DNA of 64,000 nucleotides from Vibrio galatheae (GTDB taxonomy: Bacteria; Pseudomonadota; Gammaproteobacteria; Enterobacterales; Vibrionaceae). The notes beneath the pieces are model-generated. The model was not told the DNA's origin and did no database searches. It saw nothing but the letters and a program-made list of their open reading frames with translations. How positions within the stretch are numbered: position 1 is the first letter of the stretch; the number at the start of each line of letters is the position of its first letter. Below are positions 16,005 to 24,684 of the stretch, piece after piece. Location: the NCBI RefSeq assembly GCF_000967545.1, contig NZ_JXXV01000012.1, positions 186,001 to 250,000 of the forward strand. The letters run 5' to 3'. The translations under genes were made by a program, and so were the position numbers.

Positions 16005-16934
16005 ATGCGAATAGAACCTTCTTTACTCTCATCACTGACATGGTTTGCACATATTGCTCGCCATCGTAGTTTCACTAAAGCAGCCATAGAAATGGGGATA
16101 ACCCGTGCTGCCTTATCACAACACCTGAAAGCCTTAGAGCAGCAGCTACAAGTTCGGTTAATCAATCGTACAACCAGAAGTATGTCACTGACTGAAGAAG
16201 GTCAGCGTCTGCTTGATATTTTACAGCCTTCATTGATGAGTATTGAGCAAGTCGTTAATGAGCTAAACGACTCTCATGCCGAGCCTTCGGGGTTAATTCG
16301 AATCAGCGTATCGAGAACCGCAGCTCGGCTACTTATCGAGCCTCACCTCGGTGAATTTCTCTCCCTCTACCCTAAAATACGCTTAGAGCCAATAATGGAG
16401 GACGGATTTTCTAATATTGTTGCTGAAGGCGTTGATGCTGGCATTCGCTTAGGAATCAGTTTGGATGAACACATGGTTGCTGTTCCCATTACTCCACCAT
16501 TAACCAATGCAATCGTTGGTTCTCCTGCGTACTTTAAGCGAAATGGGGTGCCTCAAGCTCCTGAGGATTTAGAAACACACAACTGTCTTGCTTATCGCTT
16601 TACCTCTAGCGGAACAATCGATCATTGGTCGCTCACATCTCCTGATGTCGAAAAGCCCACAGTGGTCTTCGAGCCTAAAGGTAATGCCGTTTTTAATGAT
16701 GACCACAGTATGTTACAGGCAGCAATACAGGGTGTCGGTTTAGTGAAGCATATTGATTTGTGGGTAGAAAAACATATCAGCGAAGGAAAATTAACCCGAG
16801 TTCTAGCGCCTTGGTGTAAAGAGTTTCCGGGGTTTTATTTGTACATACCCTCGCGAGAGCACATGCCTAAAAAAATCCGCGTCTTAATGGATTTTTTAAT
16901 CGAAAAGCGCGAACTTCTCAAAGCCAAACAGTAA
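16005..16934 (+). CDS. LysR-family transcriptional regulator
   Basis: 309 residues. The N-terminal helix-turn-helix is complete (S-F-T-K-A-A-I-E-M-G-I-T-R-A-A-L-S-Q-H), followed by R-T-T-R-S-M-S-L-T-E-E-G and the effector domain (D-A-G-I-R-L-G, W-V-E-K-H). It is divergent from the Cys hydrolase across a 128-base gap, the usual arrangement for an LTTR and its target. A short GAGCTAGC/GCTAGCTC hairpin at 17008-17030 may end its transcript. Confidence 0.9.
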   Translation: MRIEPSLLSSLTWFAHIARHRSFTKAAIEMGITRAALSQHLKALEQQLQVRLINRTTRSMSLTEEGQRLLDILQPSLMSIEQVVNELNDSHAEPSGLIRISVSRTAARLLIEPHLGEFLSLYPKIRLEPIMEDGFSNIVAEGVDAGIRLGISLDEHMVAVPITPPLTNAIVGSPAYFKRNGVPQAPEDLETHNCLAYRFTSSGTIDHWSLTSPDVEKPTVVFEPKGNAVFNDDHSMLQAAIQGVGLVKHIDLWVEKHISEGKLTRVLAPWCKEFPGFYLYIPSREHMPKKIRVLMDFLIEKRELLKAKQ

Positions 16935-17007
16935 TTCTTTAAATAAGGAAAATGCTGAGACTCAGTGAAAAAAAGACCTTTAACCAAATTCATAACTAGG
17001 CAGATGT

Positions 17008-17030
17008 GAGCTAGCCACATCAGCTAGCTC
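17008..17030 (+). terminator. Possible hairpin after the lysR gene
   Basis: GAGCTAGC (17008-17015) and GCTAGCTC (17023-17030) form an eight-base stem with a seven-base loop 75 bases past the lysR stop. It lacks a U tract, so termination is only suggested. Confidence 0.45.
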
Positions 17031-17157
17031 GAAGATGGACAGAACTGAGTCAGTGATTTTGCTAAGTTAGAATTTGATGGATAATTTGAGGTATTACAAA
17101 ACCTCATGTCGATTGGCTAAATCAACTTACCCACTACACCCTAGGAATTTATCGATA

Positions 17158-17420
17158 GGTTGCCAGACCGACAATAAGTGGAAAAAGCGGTATGGCTATC
17201 ATAAACTTTCACTATCAGAGACAGCAATGTATTGAGTGAAGCAGTTGTTAGGTGGACGGTTAAGCCTGAGAAGCTACAATGCTCAGGTTGGTGAAAGTTA
17301 CGATATGATTAAAGCGATGAACAAACTTACAGGGCCTGGCATGCCTGAAACTCAGTGTGTTGTATAGGTTCACTCAATTTCAGGCAATTTGGGTTTCTGA
17401 CCGAATTACTCAACAAAGCC
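17158..17420 (+). mobile_element. IS5-family (IS903-like) remnant, left copy: transposase C-terminus plus terminal repeat
   Basis: In one frame from 17158 the plus strand reads G-C-Q-T-D-N-K-W-K-K-R-Y-G-Y-H-K and S-L-S-E-T-A-M-Y, then an in-frame TGA where Arg is expected, then V-K-Q-L-L-G-G-R-L-S-L-R and N-A-Q-V-G-E-S-Y-D-M-I-K-A-M-N-K-L-T-G to a stop at 17366. This is the C-terminal end of an IS5-type transposase. About 35 bases later CAACAAAGCC closes at 17420, the complement of the GGCTTTGTTG end of the IS903 group. The rest of the element is missing. It faces an inverted partner at 20488-20724. Confidence 0.85.
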
Positions 17421-17467
17421 GAGGTGGTCAAGAATCACCTAGCCAAAAATAGTAGTTTAACTATAAA

Positions 17468-18829
17468 TTACTTTACTAAAGTTGGTACAGGGCGTGGCCA
17501 AGTTTTATTTAAAATAGACTCTTCAGGGCCGTACATACGCATAACCATAAAAAAAGGACCTTTTGGTGTTGGCAACCAGTTTTTGTCCTTACCTGGGTTT
17601 TTAGAGCTTAATGTGATGGTGATACTACCATCATTATTCGTGATCAAACCTTTAGTGCGATCACCAATTGAGTAACGGTCAATGCTGTTATCTACCAACA
17701 AGCGCTGTGGCAGGTTATACATAGTCAACGACCAAAATAATGAAACAGGCGGAGCTTGCTCAAATTTTAGTTGGTAGATTTTATTACCATCCAATGGCTT
17801 ACCTTGTGAATCTTTTTGGTATGAAAAATAAACAGCTTCTGATTCATTTTGGCCATAAAGTCCAATCATGGCACCAACAGCGCGAGATTCATAATCATCT
17901 TTTAAGTATTCTCTAGGACCAAAAAGACCGATGTTATCTTCATTTGATGCGGTACGCGTTGTCAGTTTTGCTAACGCAGCATCGATACCCGCTTGAATTT
18001 TAGCTGCGGTATCTTTATCAAGGGCGGATGGGTTAAAAGGTTTACCTGCACCGATACCGATGGCTGCAAAAAGTTTCATTGCTTTGGCATCATCTGAGTG
18101 TGGTTTAATATGATCTAATAAGAAGTTTACATACGTAATGAAAGCTGGGGTTTTAGCTAGCGATTCATGCCAAGCAGGGAAGGCAACTTGCGCGACCGGT
18201 GCCGGTGGCTTAGTGGCTGTGTACTCACTAAGAGGTGTAAAACGATAGCCTTGTTGTATGGTTCTTACTTTTGGAATATCGTCAGCATCACCAATACTTG
18301 TACGGGTTAATGTTCCAATAAAATCAGATTCTGCGCGGAAGACTTCATCAAACCCTGCTGGGATGTTACCTTGCCAGTGTGGGCCAACAAATAAATATTT
18401 ACCAGGCTTCATGCCATTGAGTCTTGCGCCTGGGCTGGCAAAAATATAAGTATAAAGATCAACCCATTGGAATACATTGTAGCGATCTTTATCTAATTGC
18501 GGCGTCTCAAAAACAATTGGTTCACGGCGGAGATCTAGCCATGCCCATGAGTAAGTTGTGTCATTGTTTGGTGTCACAATGTCGGTATCGGCTGGTGTAG
18601 CTGGTCGTGCATAGTGACGGTAGCGATTGAAACCACCAATAAAACCTGGAAACGTACTATCTTGAGTTTGTGTATAAAGTGTTTGGTAATTGTAGAGCAT
18701 TGGGTATGCAAAAATATAAGCCTCTTCTGCAACCTTACTTAAGTCATCTGCGCTTTTAGCCGAGACAGATATCATAATGGTGAGTAGCATGGCTGAGGTG
18801 GCAATGAATTTCATAATTGAACTTTTCAT
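17468..18829 (-). CDS. DUF1254/DUF1214 domain secreted protein (second of pair)
   Basis: 453 residues from the ATG at 18829, which has AAGGA six bases upstream; earlier in-frame codons add only non-conserved sequence. A Sec signal peptide (residues about 1-24, M-L-L-T-I-M-I-S-V-S-A) indicates the periplasm. The N-terminal half is DUF1254 (A-Y-I-F-A-Y-P-M-L, T-P-N-N-D-T-T-Y-S-W-A-W-L-D-L). The C-terminal part is DUF1214 (P-P-V-S-L-F-W-S-L-T-M-Y-N, D-G-S-I-T-I-T-L, N-W-L-P-T-P). Its biochemical role is not established. It is about 110 bases downstream of a homologous gene and sits between inverted IS remnants, so it probably arrived by transposition. Confidence 0.88.
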   Translation of the reverse strand: MKSSIMKFIATSAMLLTIMISVSAKSADDLSKVAEEAYIFAYPMLYNYQTLYTQTQDSTFPGFIGGFNRYRHYARPATPADTDIVTPNNDTTYSWAWLDLRREPIVFETPQLDKDRYNVFQWVDLYTYIFASPGARLNGMKPGKYLFVGPHWQGNIPAGFDEVFRAESDFIGTLTRTSIGDADDIPKVRTIQQGYRFTPLSEYTATKPPAPVAQVAFPAWHESLAKTPAFITYVNFLLDHIKPHSDDAKAMKLFAAIGIGAGKPFNPSALDKDTAAKIQAGIDAALAKLTTRTASNEDNIGLFGPREYLKDDYESRAVGAMIGLYGQNESEAVYFSYQKDSQGKPLDGNKIYQLKFEQAPPVSLFWSLTMYNLPQRLLVDNSIDRYSIGDRTKGLITNNDGSITITLSSKNPGKDKNWLPTPKGPFFMVMRMYGPEESILNKTWPRPVPTLVK

Positions 18830-18939
18830 GCGTGATCCTTCAGTATTGGTAATAGTAGGATTGTGTTGTGAGTAATTAACAATACTTGTGCCACTAAAGT
18901 GTAGCACAAGCGTAAATCACAAATTTGTTCAAAAAATAA

Positions 18940-20430
18940 TTAATCAATTTTCTCAAAGTCAGGAAGCTTAAACGACTTGTCGAAGAAAGGTTCTGTTGGC
19001 GCATATAAGCGGAAATAAATAAACCAGCCGTCATCGCCAATGGTTTTAAGGTAGTTACTTTCTTTTCCTTTTGGTGCTTTGGCACCAATGTATAAGTCAA
19101 CTGAGCCATCATCATTGTATTGCAGTTGCGGACTACGGCTACCTAAAGTGCCATCTTTTAACTCAGTGCCACCATTATCGTATGGACGGCGAGTATTTTC
19201 GCTATACAAAGTGACAGACCAGAACTGTTTAACAGGCACATCTTTTGGTACGTGTAATTTATAAGTTTTATCAGCGCGCAGTAACTCACCATTACTATCA
19301 CGTTTGGTTGTCATATAGACTTGACCTAGACCAGGAGTCGGCGTAACCATTCCCTCTGATGATGTAACTGCTTCATAAAACCATACCGCTCGTTCATCTA
19401 ACTGAATCTTTTTATCTGTGATTTGTGGTACATCAAAATCGAAACTTTTATACCATTGCGTAGAAGGCCAATATACTTCGGCAAAGCGCGGATTGGTTTG
19501 TAAATTACGTAACATGAGTTCACCCATTGCAGCCCCTTGTTTTAGGATTTTTGCCTGACGCTCTGTTGGGTTGAATTTGACACCTTTGGCAATACCAAGC
19601 GGCTCTAACATGGCTGCCATGCCCTTGTCTTGCTCACGGGTTGGTTCTTCTTGATAGATTTGGCTCATTAACTGCCAGTATTCTAAACCACGAGGAGCCG
19701 TTCCTGACCACTCTTTGTCTACATTTTTAATAAAGCGAACTGATTTCGCAGGCTTGCCAACGCGATAAACTTGCATTTCTTTTTCAATTTTCTTTTCAAA
19801 TTCGGCAGAAGAGTCAATTAAGCGAAGACCAATAAAGATGTTATTGGTTTGTGATTGAAAAATGTAATCGGCTTTTCCTTTGTAGTCATTAATATTTTCT
19901 TCTGGTCCCACGATGATATAGCTACCGCCTTGACCTTTATCTGGCCCAGTTTGGCCAATATCGGCAACCGGTTTTTGCCACAAATCTAAGAACATACCAG
20001 CAATTGCTCCCGCTGGTACGTTTACTTTTACAGCACCGTCTTTAAGGGTTAAGAAATTAATAACGTATGGTGTTGTTAGGTTGGCCGTTACAATGCCGCG
20101 TTTTTCTTTTAATGATTTGTATACAACAAAATCGCCTAAATGAGAGGCATTAAATGTTTTTGCTTGCGCGACTTGCCATTGTTTAAACGAAACTGCCGGT
20201 GTTGACCAAATGTAGGCTTGTGATGCACGTTGAAAGTCTAATGCATCTAATAAAGTGTTTTGACCTTGGGTGATAAAATTGTCATTTATAGTGACATCGC
20301 CATACGGTGTGGTGATATGTTCATCACCGGTTAGTGACGCTTTGTCTAATGTAATTTCTTTTGCAAGCAGCAATGAAGATGCAAAAAGGCCACCAATACA
20401 AATAGCCAAAGGAAGTTTACGGATGTTCAT
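18940..20430 (-). CDS. DUF1254/DUF1214 domain secreted protein (first of pair)
   Basis: 496 residues. The ATG is preceded by AGGAG at a good distance. A signal peptide covers residues 1-23 (A-I-C-I-G-G-L-F-A-S-S-L-L-L-A), so the protein is exported. It carries the same two domains as the next gene: Q-A-Y-I-W-S-T-P and T-T-P-Y-V-I-N-F in the DUF1254 part, and V-K-Q-F-W-S-V-T-L-Y, D-G-S-V-D-L-Y-I-G and D-G-W-F-I-Y-F-R-L-Y in the DUF1214 part. The two genes look like distant paralogues transcribed together. They are the only cargo between the IS remnants. Function is unknown. Confidence 0.88.
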   Translation of the reverse strand: MNIRKLPLAICIGGLFASSLLLAKEITLDKASLTGDEHITTPYGDVTINDNFITQGQNTLLDALDFQRASQAYIWSTPAVSFKQWQVAQAKTFNASHLGDFVVYKSLKEKRGIVTANLTTPYVINFLTLKDGAVKVNVPAGAIAGMFLDLWQKPVADIGQTGPDKGQGGSYIIVGPEENINDYKGKADYIFQSQTNNIFIGLRLIDSSAEFEKKIEKEMQVYRVGKPAKSVRFIKNVDKEWSGTAPRGLEYWQLMSQIYQEEPTREQDKGMAAMLEPLGIAKGVKFNPTERQAKILKQGAAMGELMLRNLQTNPRFAEVYWPSTQWYKSFDFDVPQITDKKIQLDERAVWFYEAVTSSEGMVTPTPGLGQVYMTTKRDSNGELLRADKTYKLHVPKDVPVKQFWSVTLYSENTRRPYDNGGTELKDGTLGSRSPQLQYNDDGSVDLYIGAKAPKGKESNYLKTIGDDGWFIYFRLYAPTEPFFDKSFKLPDFEKID

Positions 20431-20487
20431 GAGTTACTCCTAATATGAAATACGTGCAAACACAAATCAAGTCTGACATTTCAAACT

Positions 20488-20724
20488 GGCTTTGTTGCTT
20501 AATTCAGAGATAAGACATGCCTGTCCCATCGTGTTTGATTCTTAAACGATATACTGAATTTCTGGCATACCGAACCCTGTAAGTTTATTCAGCGCTTTGA
20601 TCATAGCGTAAGTCTCGTCAACTTGAGCGTTGTAGTTTCTCAGGCTTAATTTCCCACTTAACAACTGTTTCACTCGATACATTGCTAGGATTAAAGTTAC
20701 TCTCAATAGGCCATAATGTCTCAT
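20488..20724 (-). mobile_element. IS5-family (IS903-like) remnant, right copy, inverted
   Basis: The minus strand encodes R-H-Y-G-L-L then A-M-Y-R-V-K-Q-L-L-S-G-K-L-S-L-R-N-Y, followed by N-A-Q-V-D-E-T-Y-A-M-I-K-A-L-N-K-L-T-G and a stop at 20542. This is the same transposase C-terminus as the left copy but without the internal stop. The terminal repeat GGCTTTGTTGCTTAATTCAG starts at 20488. Only about the last 60 codons remain. Orientation is opposite to the left copy, with the 3' ends of both facing the DUF1254 genes. Confidence 0.85.
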
Positions 20725-20979
20725 CAGAATGGACTGAAAACCACTAGTATCGTCACCACTTTTATCATTACCAAAACATTAAGCCAATTTAGTCAAAGAG
20801 TGCGTCATCGAAATGTTATGGAGTATTACTCTAACGCGGTTTGGGGCATTTCCGTGTTTCGATCTTGCCTAAATAACATACGGAAGTGGCACAGAACTGC
20901 CATCTCTAGCAAGCAAATGCCTACTAAGTTCTCCCCTAGTAGTGATAACATATCCGGATAAGTACTACTGAGAAACTCT

Positions 20980-21318
20980 ATGTTTATCCATCATGTAAAC
21001 GGCATTGACTGGCTGGTGATTACCGCCTTTGAAGAACTGAAACCTCTATTTATTGAAGAAGCCGGATCTATTCCCGCTTGCTTCTCTATCGCCAACGAAT
21101 TGAGCCTTATTGAGCAAGCCAAGCGCAGTTACGGATATTTGCCTAAACTGAGCGGTGTCATCACTGATACTGGCACATTTCAAAGCCAAGATAACGAAGA
21201 AGATTTGAACCCACAGCTTGCCTGCATAGTTGAGGGACGTGGTCGAGTGTTTATCTATCACGGTGGTTTTGTCGCGTTTGTGAATGACGAGCAAACCTAT
21301 ATAACCCGAATGAATTGA
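20980..21318 (+). CDS. Hypothetical protein, 112 residues
   Basis: Small soluble protein without signal peptide or membrane segment. Visible features are an aromatic N-terminus (I-D-W-L-V-I-T-A-F), a Q-A-K-R-S-Y-G-Y-L-P segment and a strand-rich end (G-R-V-F-I-Y-H-G-G-F-V-A-F-V-N-D). I do not recognise a family. It lies just outside the right IS remnant and is followed by a strong terminator, which supports it being a real transcribed gene. Confidence 0.65.
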   Translation: MFIHHVNGIDWLVITAFEELKPLFIEEAGSIPACFSIANELSLIEQAKRSYGYLPKLSGVITDTGTFQSQDNEEDLNPQLACIVEGRGRVFIYHGGFVAFVNDEQTYITRMN

Positions 21319-21357
21319 AAATTATTCAGTTAGTTGAACGTGGCGAAAAAGAACCAA

Positions 21358-21382
21358 AAAAGCGAGCATAACGCTCGCTTTT
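21358..21382. terminator. Bidirectional terminator with AAAAGCGAGC stem
   Basis: AAAAGCGAGC (21358-21367) pairs with GCTCGCTTTT (21373-21382) around five bases. It lies between the convergent hypothetical gene and ackA and can serve both. Confidence 0.9.
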
Positions 21383-21404
21383 AACTGTCTGTTTTTACGT
21401 TAAA

Positions 21405-22598
21405 TTACAGCAACTCGACCGATTGTTGGGCGATCACGAATTCTTCATTAGTTGGAATTACCATCGCAACTGCGCCAAGTAGTCCCGACTTAGCGATAAT
21501 GCCTGCTTTACCAAAGCGAGCCGCTTGATTTCCTGCCTCGTCTTCAACAAAGCCTAGCAGTTTCAGATTATTTAGGATCTCACGGCGGATATCGAGTGAG
21601 TTCTCGCCAATACCACCAGTGAAGATCACTGCGTCGAGGTGACTTAGTGGGATCATGTACGAACCAATGTACTTCGCAACTCGATAAGTAAATACTTCGA
21701 ATGCTAGCTTAGCACCCTCGTGTCCTTCTGCCATTGCTTCAAGAATGCCGCGCGCGTCAGAAGTAAGCCCGGAAACACCCAAAAAGCCTGATTTCTTATT
21801 CAAGGTTTCAAAAACTTTCTCTGTTGACCAACCTTTCTTAATTAGGAATTCAATCACACCAGGATCTAAGTCTCCAGAGCGCGTCCCCATCATTAGGCCA
21901 GCAAGAGGCGTAAAGCCCATTGAAGTATCAACTGACTTACCGTTTTCTATCGCACAAACTGACGCGCCATTACCTAAGTGAACAGAGATGAAGTTAGATT
22001 CATCAATTGATTTGTTGAGCATCTTGGCGGCTTCGCGACTCACATAATAGTGGCTAGTGCCGTGGAAACCGTATCGGCGGATACCATATTCTTTATACAG
22101 CTCATTTGAGATAGCACCCGTAAATGCCTTTTGTGGCATGGTTTGGTGGAAAGCCGTATCAAAAACTGCAAACTGAGGAAGTCTTGGAAAGGCTTGCATC
22201 GCTGCTTCAATGCCTTTTGCGCCTGCTGGGTTGTGGAGCGGAGCCAGATCAGACAGACTTTCAATTTCAGCTAATACTTCGTCATCAATACGAACTGTCG
22301 ACGTGAATTTTTCCCCGCCATGTACGATACGGTGACCCACAGCAACTAGATCTTTAGTGAAACCAAGCGTATCCATTAACGAAACGATTCGATTGATAGC
22401 GTACTGATGATGATTGTCCGGCGCGTCAACTGCCTCTTCCGTTTTCTCACCCTCATATTTCCAGCTGATCACCGCTTCTGGTAAACCAAAGCATTCGCCT
22501 AGACCGCTGACTAAAGCCTCACCTGACTTAGAGTCAATTACAGCAAACTTTAACGAAGAGCTACCAGAGTTGATGACTAGCACAAACGAGTTCGACAT
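21405..22598 (-). CDS. ackA: Acetate kinase
   Basis: 397 residues, the usual length. It begins with the phosphate-binding V-I-N-S-G-S-S-S-L-K-F. Other family motifs are G-H-R-I-V-H-G-G-E, F-D-T-A-F-H-Q-T-M-P, S-V-H-L-G-N-G-A-S, M-G-T-R-S-G-D-L-D-P and F-T-G-G-I-G-E-N. The enzyme interconverts acetate plus ATP and acetyl phosphate plus ADP. The usual partner pta is not adjacent, so this may be the second acetate kinase that many vibrios carry on chromosome 2. It has a long upstream region shared with no close gene. Confidence 0.95.
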   Translation of the reverse strand: MSNSFVLVINSGSSSLKFAVIDSKSGEALVSGLGECFGLPEAVISWKYEGEKTEEAVDAPDNHHQYAINRIVSLMDTLGFTKDLVAVGHRIVHGGEKFTSTVRIDDEVLAEIESLSDLAPLHNPAGAKGIEAAMQAFPRLPQFAVFDTAFHQTMPQKAFTGAISNELYKEYGIRRYGFHGTSHYYVSREAAKMLNKSIDESNFISVHLGNGASVCAIENGKSVDTSMGFTPLAGLMMGTRSGDLDPGVIEFLIKKGWSTEKVFETLNKKSGFLGVSGLTSDARGILEAMAEGHEGAKLAFEVFTYRVAKYIGSYMIPLSHLDAVIFTGGIGENSLDIRREILNNLKLLGFVEDEAGNQAARFGKAGIIAKSGLLGAVAMVIPTNEEFVIAQQSVELL

Positions 22599-23498
22599 GG
22601 ATGTATTCCTGTTTCAGAGCGTAAAATTGAAGCACAAAGCTTCTGTATTTGTTATTAAAGTCATTATTCAATATTTTTTTAATAATTCAACTTTATTTAG
22701 CATCACTCAACAAATCAAACAAACTTTTGTTGATCCATCGCAAATGTGGATTTTTTTCGTACAAAAAAATTAATAGCCGGTCATTTATCAGCCTAATAAA
22801 TAGCGCATATTTCAACCGACTGAGCTATTTATTAGCCCAGCATTATCAACGAATGGGCAATAAATAGTCACCCTACTCTTTCGCCTTTATATTGCTAGAT
22901 TTGTAAACACAGAATGGTTGGGAGTCGCTAAGATACAATCAAAAGGGTTGGAAAGCGCGTGATGCATTCGGTAACGAAATGACCTAGGTCCAAGAATAAG
23001 GCTAATCCGAACGTCACTTTATTCGAAAATTAACGCCTGCTTTTATACCCATCACCAAGGAGCTCTTTTATGTGCCCTTAGTTAAATACCTCCATCTATG
23101 GCTTTGCTGACAAATTCACAGCACCCTTGTGCTGAAAGTACCTGACAAAACCAATGTAAATAGATTTATACACTCACTTAAGCGTTGATATACGACCCAC
23201 GTAACCGATTCCTAAGCACGTACTTAAAGCACAGTTGCACACCAACAATTCAATCTAATCCTAGGCATAAATTCAGCCAACAAATATCAACCAATTAGAC
23301 AAAATAAAAAAAAACTAAATTCAAGCCAAACAGAAAACATCAAATCATTGATACATAAACAAATTAACCCGGTTTTATTATTTTATTTTGTTTTATTCCA
23401 AATGTTGGAACTTTCAATTTACAGTCTCTTCATCGACTTAGTACGAGCCCCTAATGCCCGACCCGTTGGGCAAACAAACCAATAATATGGACTTTACA
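22599..23498. other. Long non-coding region between ackA and the porin gene
   Basis: About 900 bases without a convincing gene, divergent promoters being expected at both ends. It contains the inverted repeat CTAATAAATAGC/GCTATTTATTAG at 22793-22835 with a third AATAAATAG near 22859. The last 150 bases are very AT-rich (for example runs of TTTTATT near 23380) and probably form the porin promoter and leader. Confidence 0.5.
22793..22835. repeat. 12-bp inverted repeat with AATAAATAG arms
   Basis: CTAATAAATAGC (22793-22804) and GCTATTTATTAG (22824-22835) are perfect complements with a 19-base spacer, about 195 bases upstream of ackA. A direct copy of AATAAATAG follows at about 22859. It could be an operator or a leader hairpin; no known regulator was matched. 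Confidence 0.6.
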
Positions 23499-24545
23499 AT
23501 GAAAAAAACGATTTTAGCTGTTGCTATCGCTTCTGTTTCTGCTTCTTCTGTTGCTGTTGAGCTATACAACAATGACGGCACTACATTTTCTATGGGCGGT
23601 CACGTTTCTGTAAACGTAAACGGCTCTGAGCAGGGCGATACAGATGTTGGTTCTAACTCTCCACGCATCAACTTCACTGCTACACAAGACCTAGGTAACG
23701 GCGTTGTTGTAGATGCTCGCGGCGAATGGGCTATCAACTACCTAGACGGTGGTGATGACACATTTACGACTCGTCTAGGTTATGTTGGCCTTACTCATGA
23801 AACAGCAGGCCGCGCGGTAATCGGTACTCAGTGGGCTCCATACTATGATGTGGCGGGCGCAACGGATATGCCCATCGCATTTGCCAACGATTTCTTATAT
23901 GACAACCACGGCGCATTAGGTACTGGCCGCGCAGATAAAATGGTGTCTTACCGCAACGGTTTCGATTTTGCTTCAGCAGGTGAATTTAACTTTGGTCTAG
24001 GTTGGCAAGGTGCGAACGACAAGACGACTGAAGAAAACAGCGTCGTTTCTGGTGTTGATTACGACGACCGTCTTCAAGTTGCACTAACTTATTCGATCGC
24101 AGGTGTAACACTTGGCTACACGCACAACACTGGTGACTTCTCGGAAGGTGGGGCTAAAGATACAGCAAAATCTGATCTAGTATCTGTTGCTTACGGTTCA
24201 TACGGTAAAGGTCTGTACCTAGCTGGTATTTACGCGGCTAACGAAAACATGAACGCGGGTCTACGTTCAGGCGTCACTCTTCAAGAAAGCGATGCTTACG
24301 AATTGCTAGCGGCTTACGCACTAGAAAACAGCCTAAACTTCAGCATCAACTATGAAGTTGTGGAAGGTAAAGAGTTCAAAGCATCTTCAGCAGAAGAAAC
24401 TGCACGTGAAGAGATGGCGCTACAAGTTGAATACAACTTTGCACCAAACTTTGTTGGTTTCGCGGGTTACCAATTTGACCTAAATGACGCTAATGATCGC
24501 AGCACTGATGACAAGTGGACAATCGGTGGTCGATACTACCTATAA
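23499..24545 (+). CDS. Gram-negative porin (outer membrane channel)
   Basis: 348 residues from the ATG at 23499, which starts M-K-K-T-I-L-A-V-A; the frame is open further upstream without conserved sequence. The signal peptide ends near S-S-V-A. The mature protein shows repeated amphipathic strands (V-V-D-A-R-G-E-W-A-I-N-Y, T-R-L-G-Y-V-G-L) and ends with G-G-R-Y-Y-L, a typical barrel C-terminus. It is a general trimeric porin of the OmpU/OmpC-like superfamily but not a clear OmpU. Codons look strongly biased, as expected for an abundant protein. A good terminator follows. Confidence 0.92.
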   Translation: MKKTILAVAIASVSASSVAVELYNNDGTTFSMGGHVSVNVNGSEQGDTDVGSNSPRINFTATQDLGNGVVVDARGEWAINYLDGGDDTFTTRLGYVGLTHETAGRAVIGTQWAPYYDVAGATDMPIAFANDFLYDNHGALGTGRADKMVSYRNGFDFASAGEFNFGLGWQGANDKTTEENSVVSGVDYDDRLQVALTYSIAGVTLGYTHNTGDFSEGGAKDTAKSDLVSVAYGSYGKGLYLAGIYAANENMNAGLRSGVTLQESDAYELLAAYALENSLNFSINYEVVEGKEFKASSAEETAREEMALQVEYNFAPNFVGFAGYQFDLNDANDRSTDDKWTIGGRYYL

Positions 24546-24578
24546 GACACTAAGCGTCTAAATTGTATATGACTGTCT

Positions 24579-24599
24579 AGCCCGCCTTTTAGGTGGGCT
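24579..24599 (+). terminator. Porin gene terminator
   Basis: AGCCCGCC/GGTGGGCT stem (one G-U pair) with a five-base loop, followed by TTTTTT. It lies 34 bases after the porin stop. Confidence 0.93.
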
Positions 24600-24684
24600 T
24601 TTTTCGTTGATAACGCTTTAACATAGCGACAATAAATAGTACAACAGATCCATGAATTCGTCAGTTCTGAAAATAGGGTAATAG

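Larger units (their letters stand above)
17421..20487. mobile_element. Composite-transposon-like cargo with two DUF1254 genes
   Basis: The 3,067-base segment lies exactly between two inverted IS903-type terminal repeats, and both transposase remnants point inward. It contains only the two DUF1254/DUF1214 genes and short flanks. The boundaries are taken from the outer bases of the GGCTTTGTTG repeats. Mobilisation as a unit is inferred; both IS copies are now defective. Confidence 0.65.
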
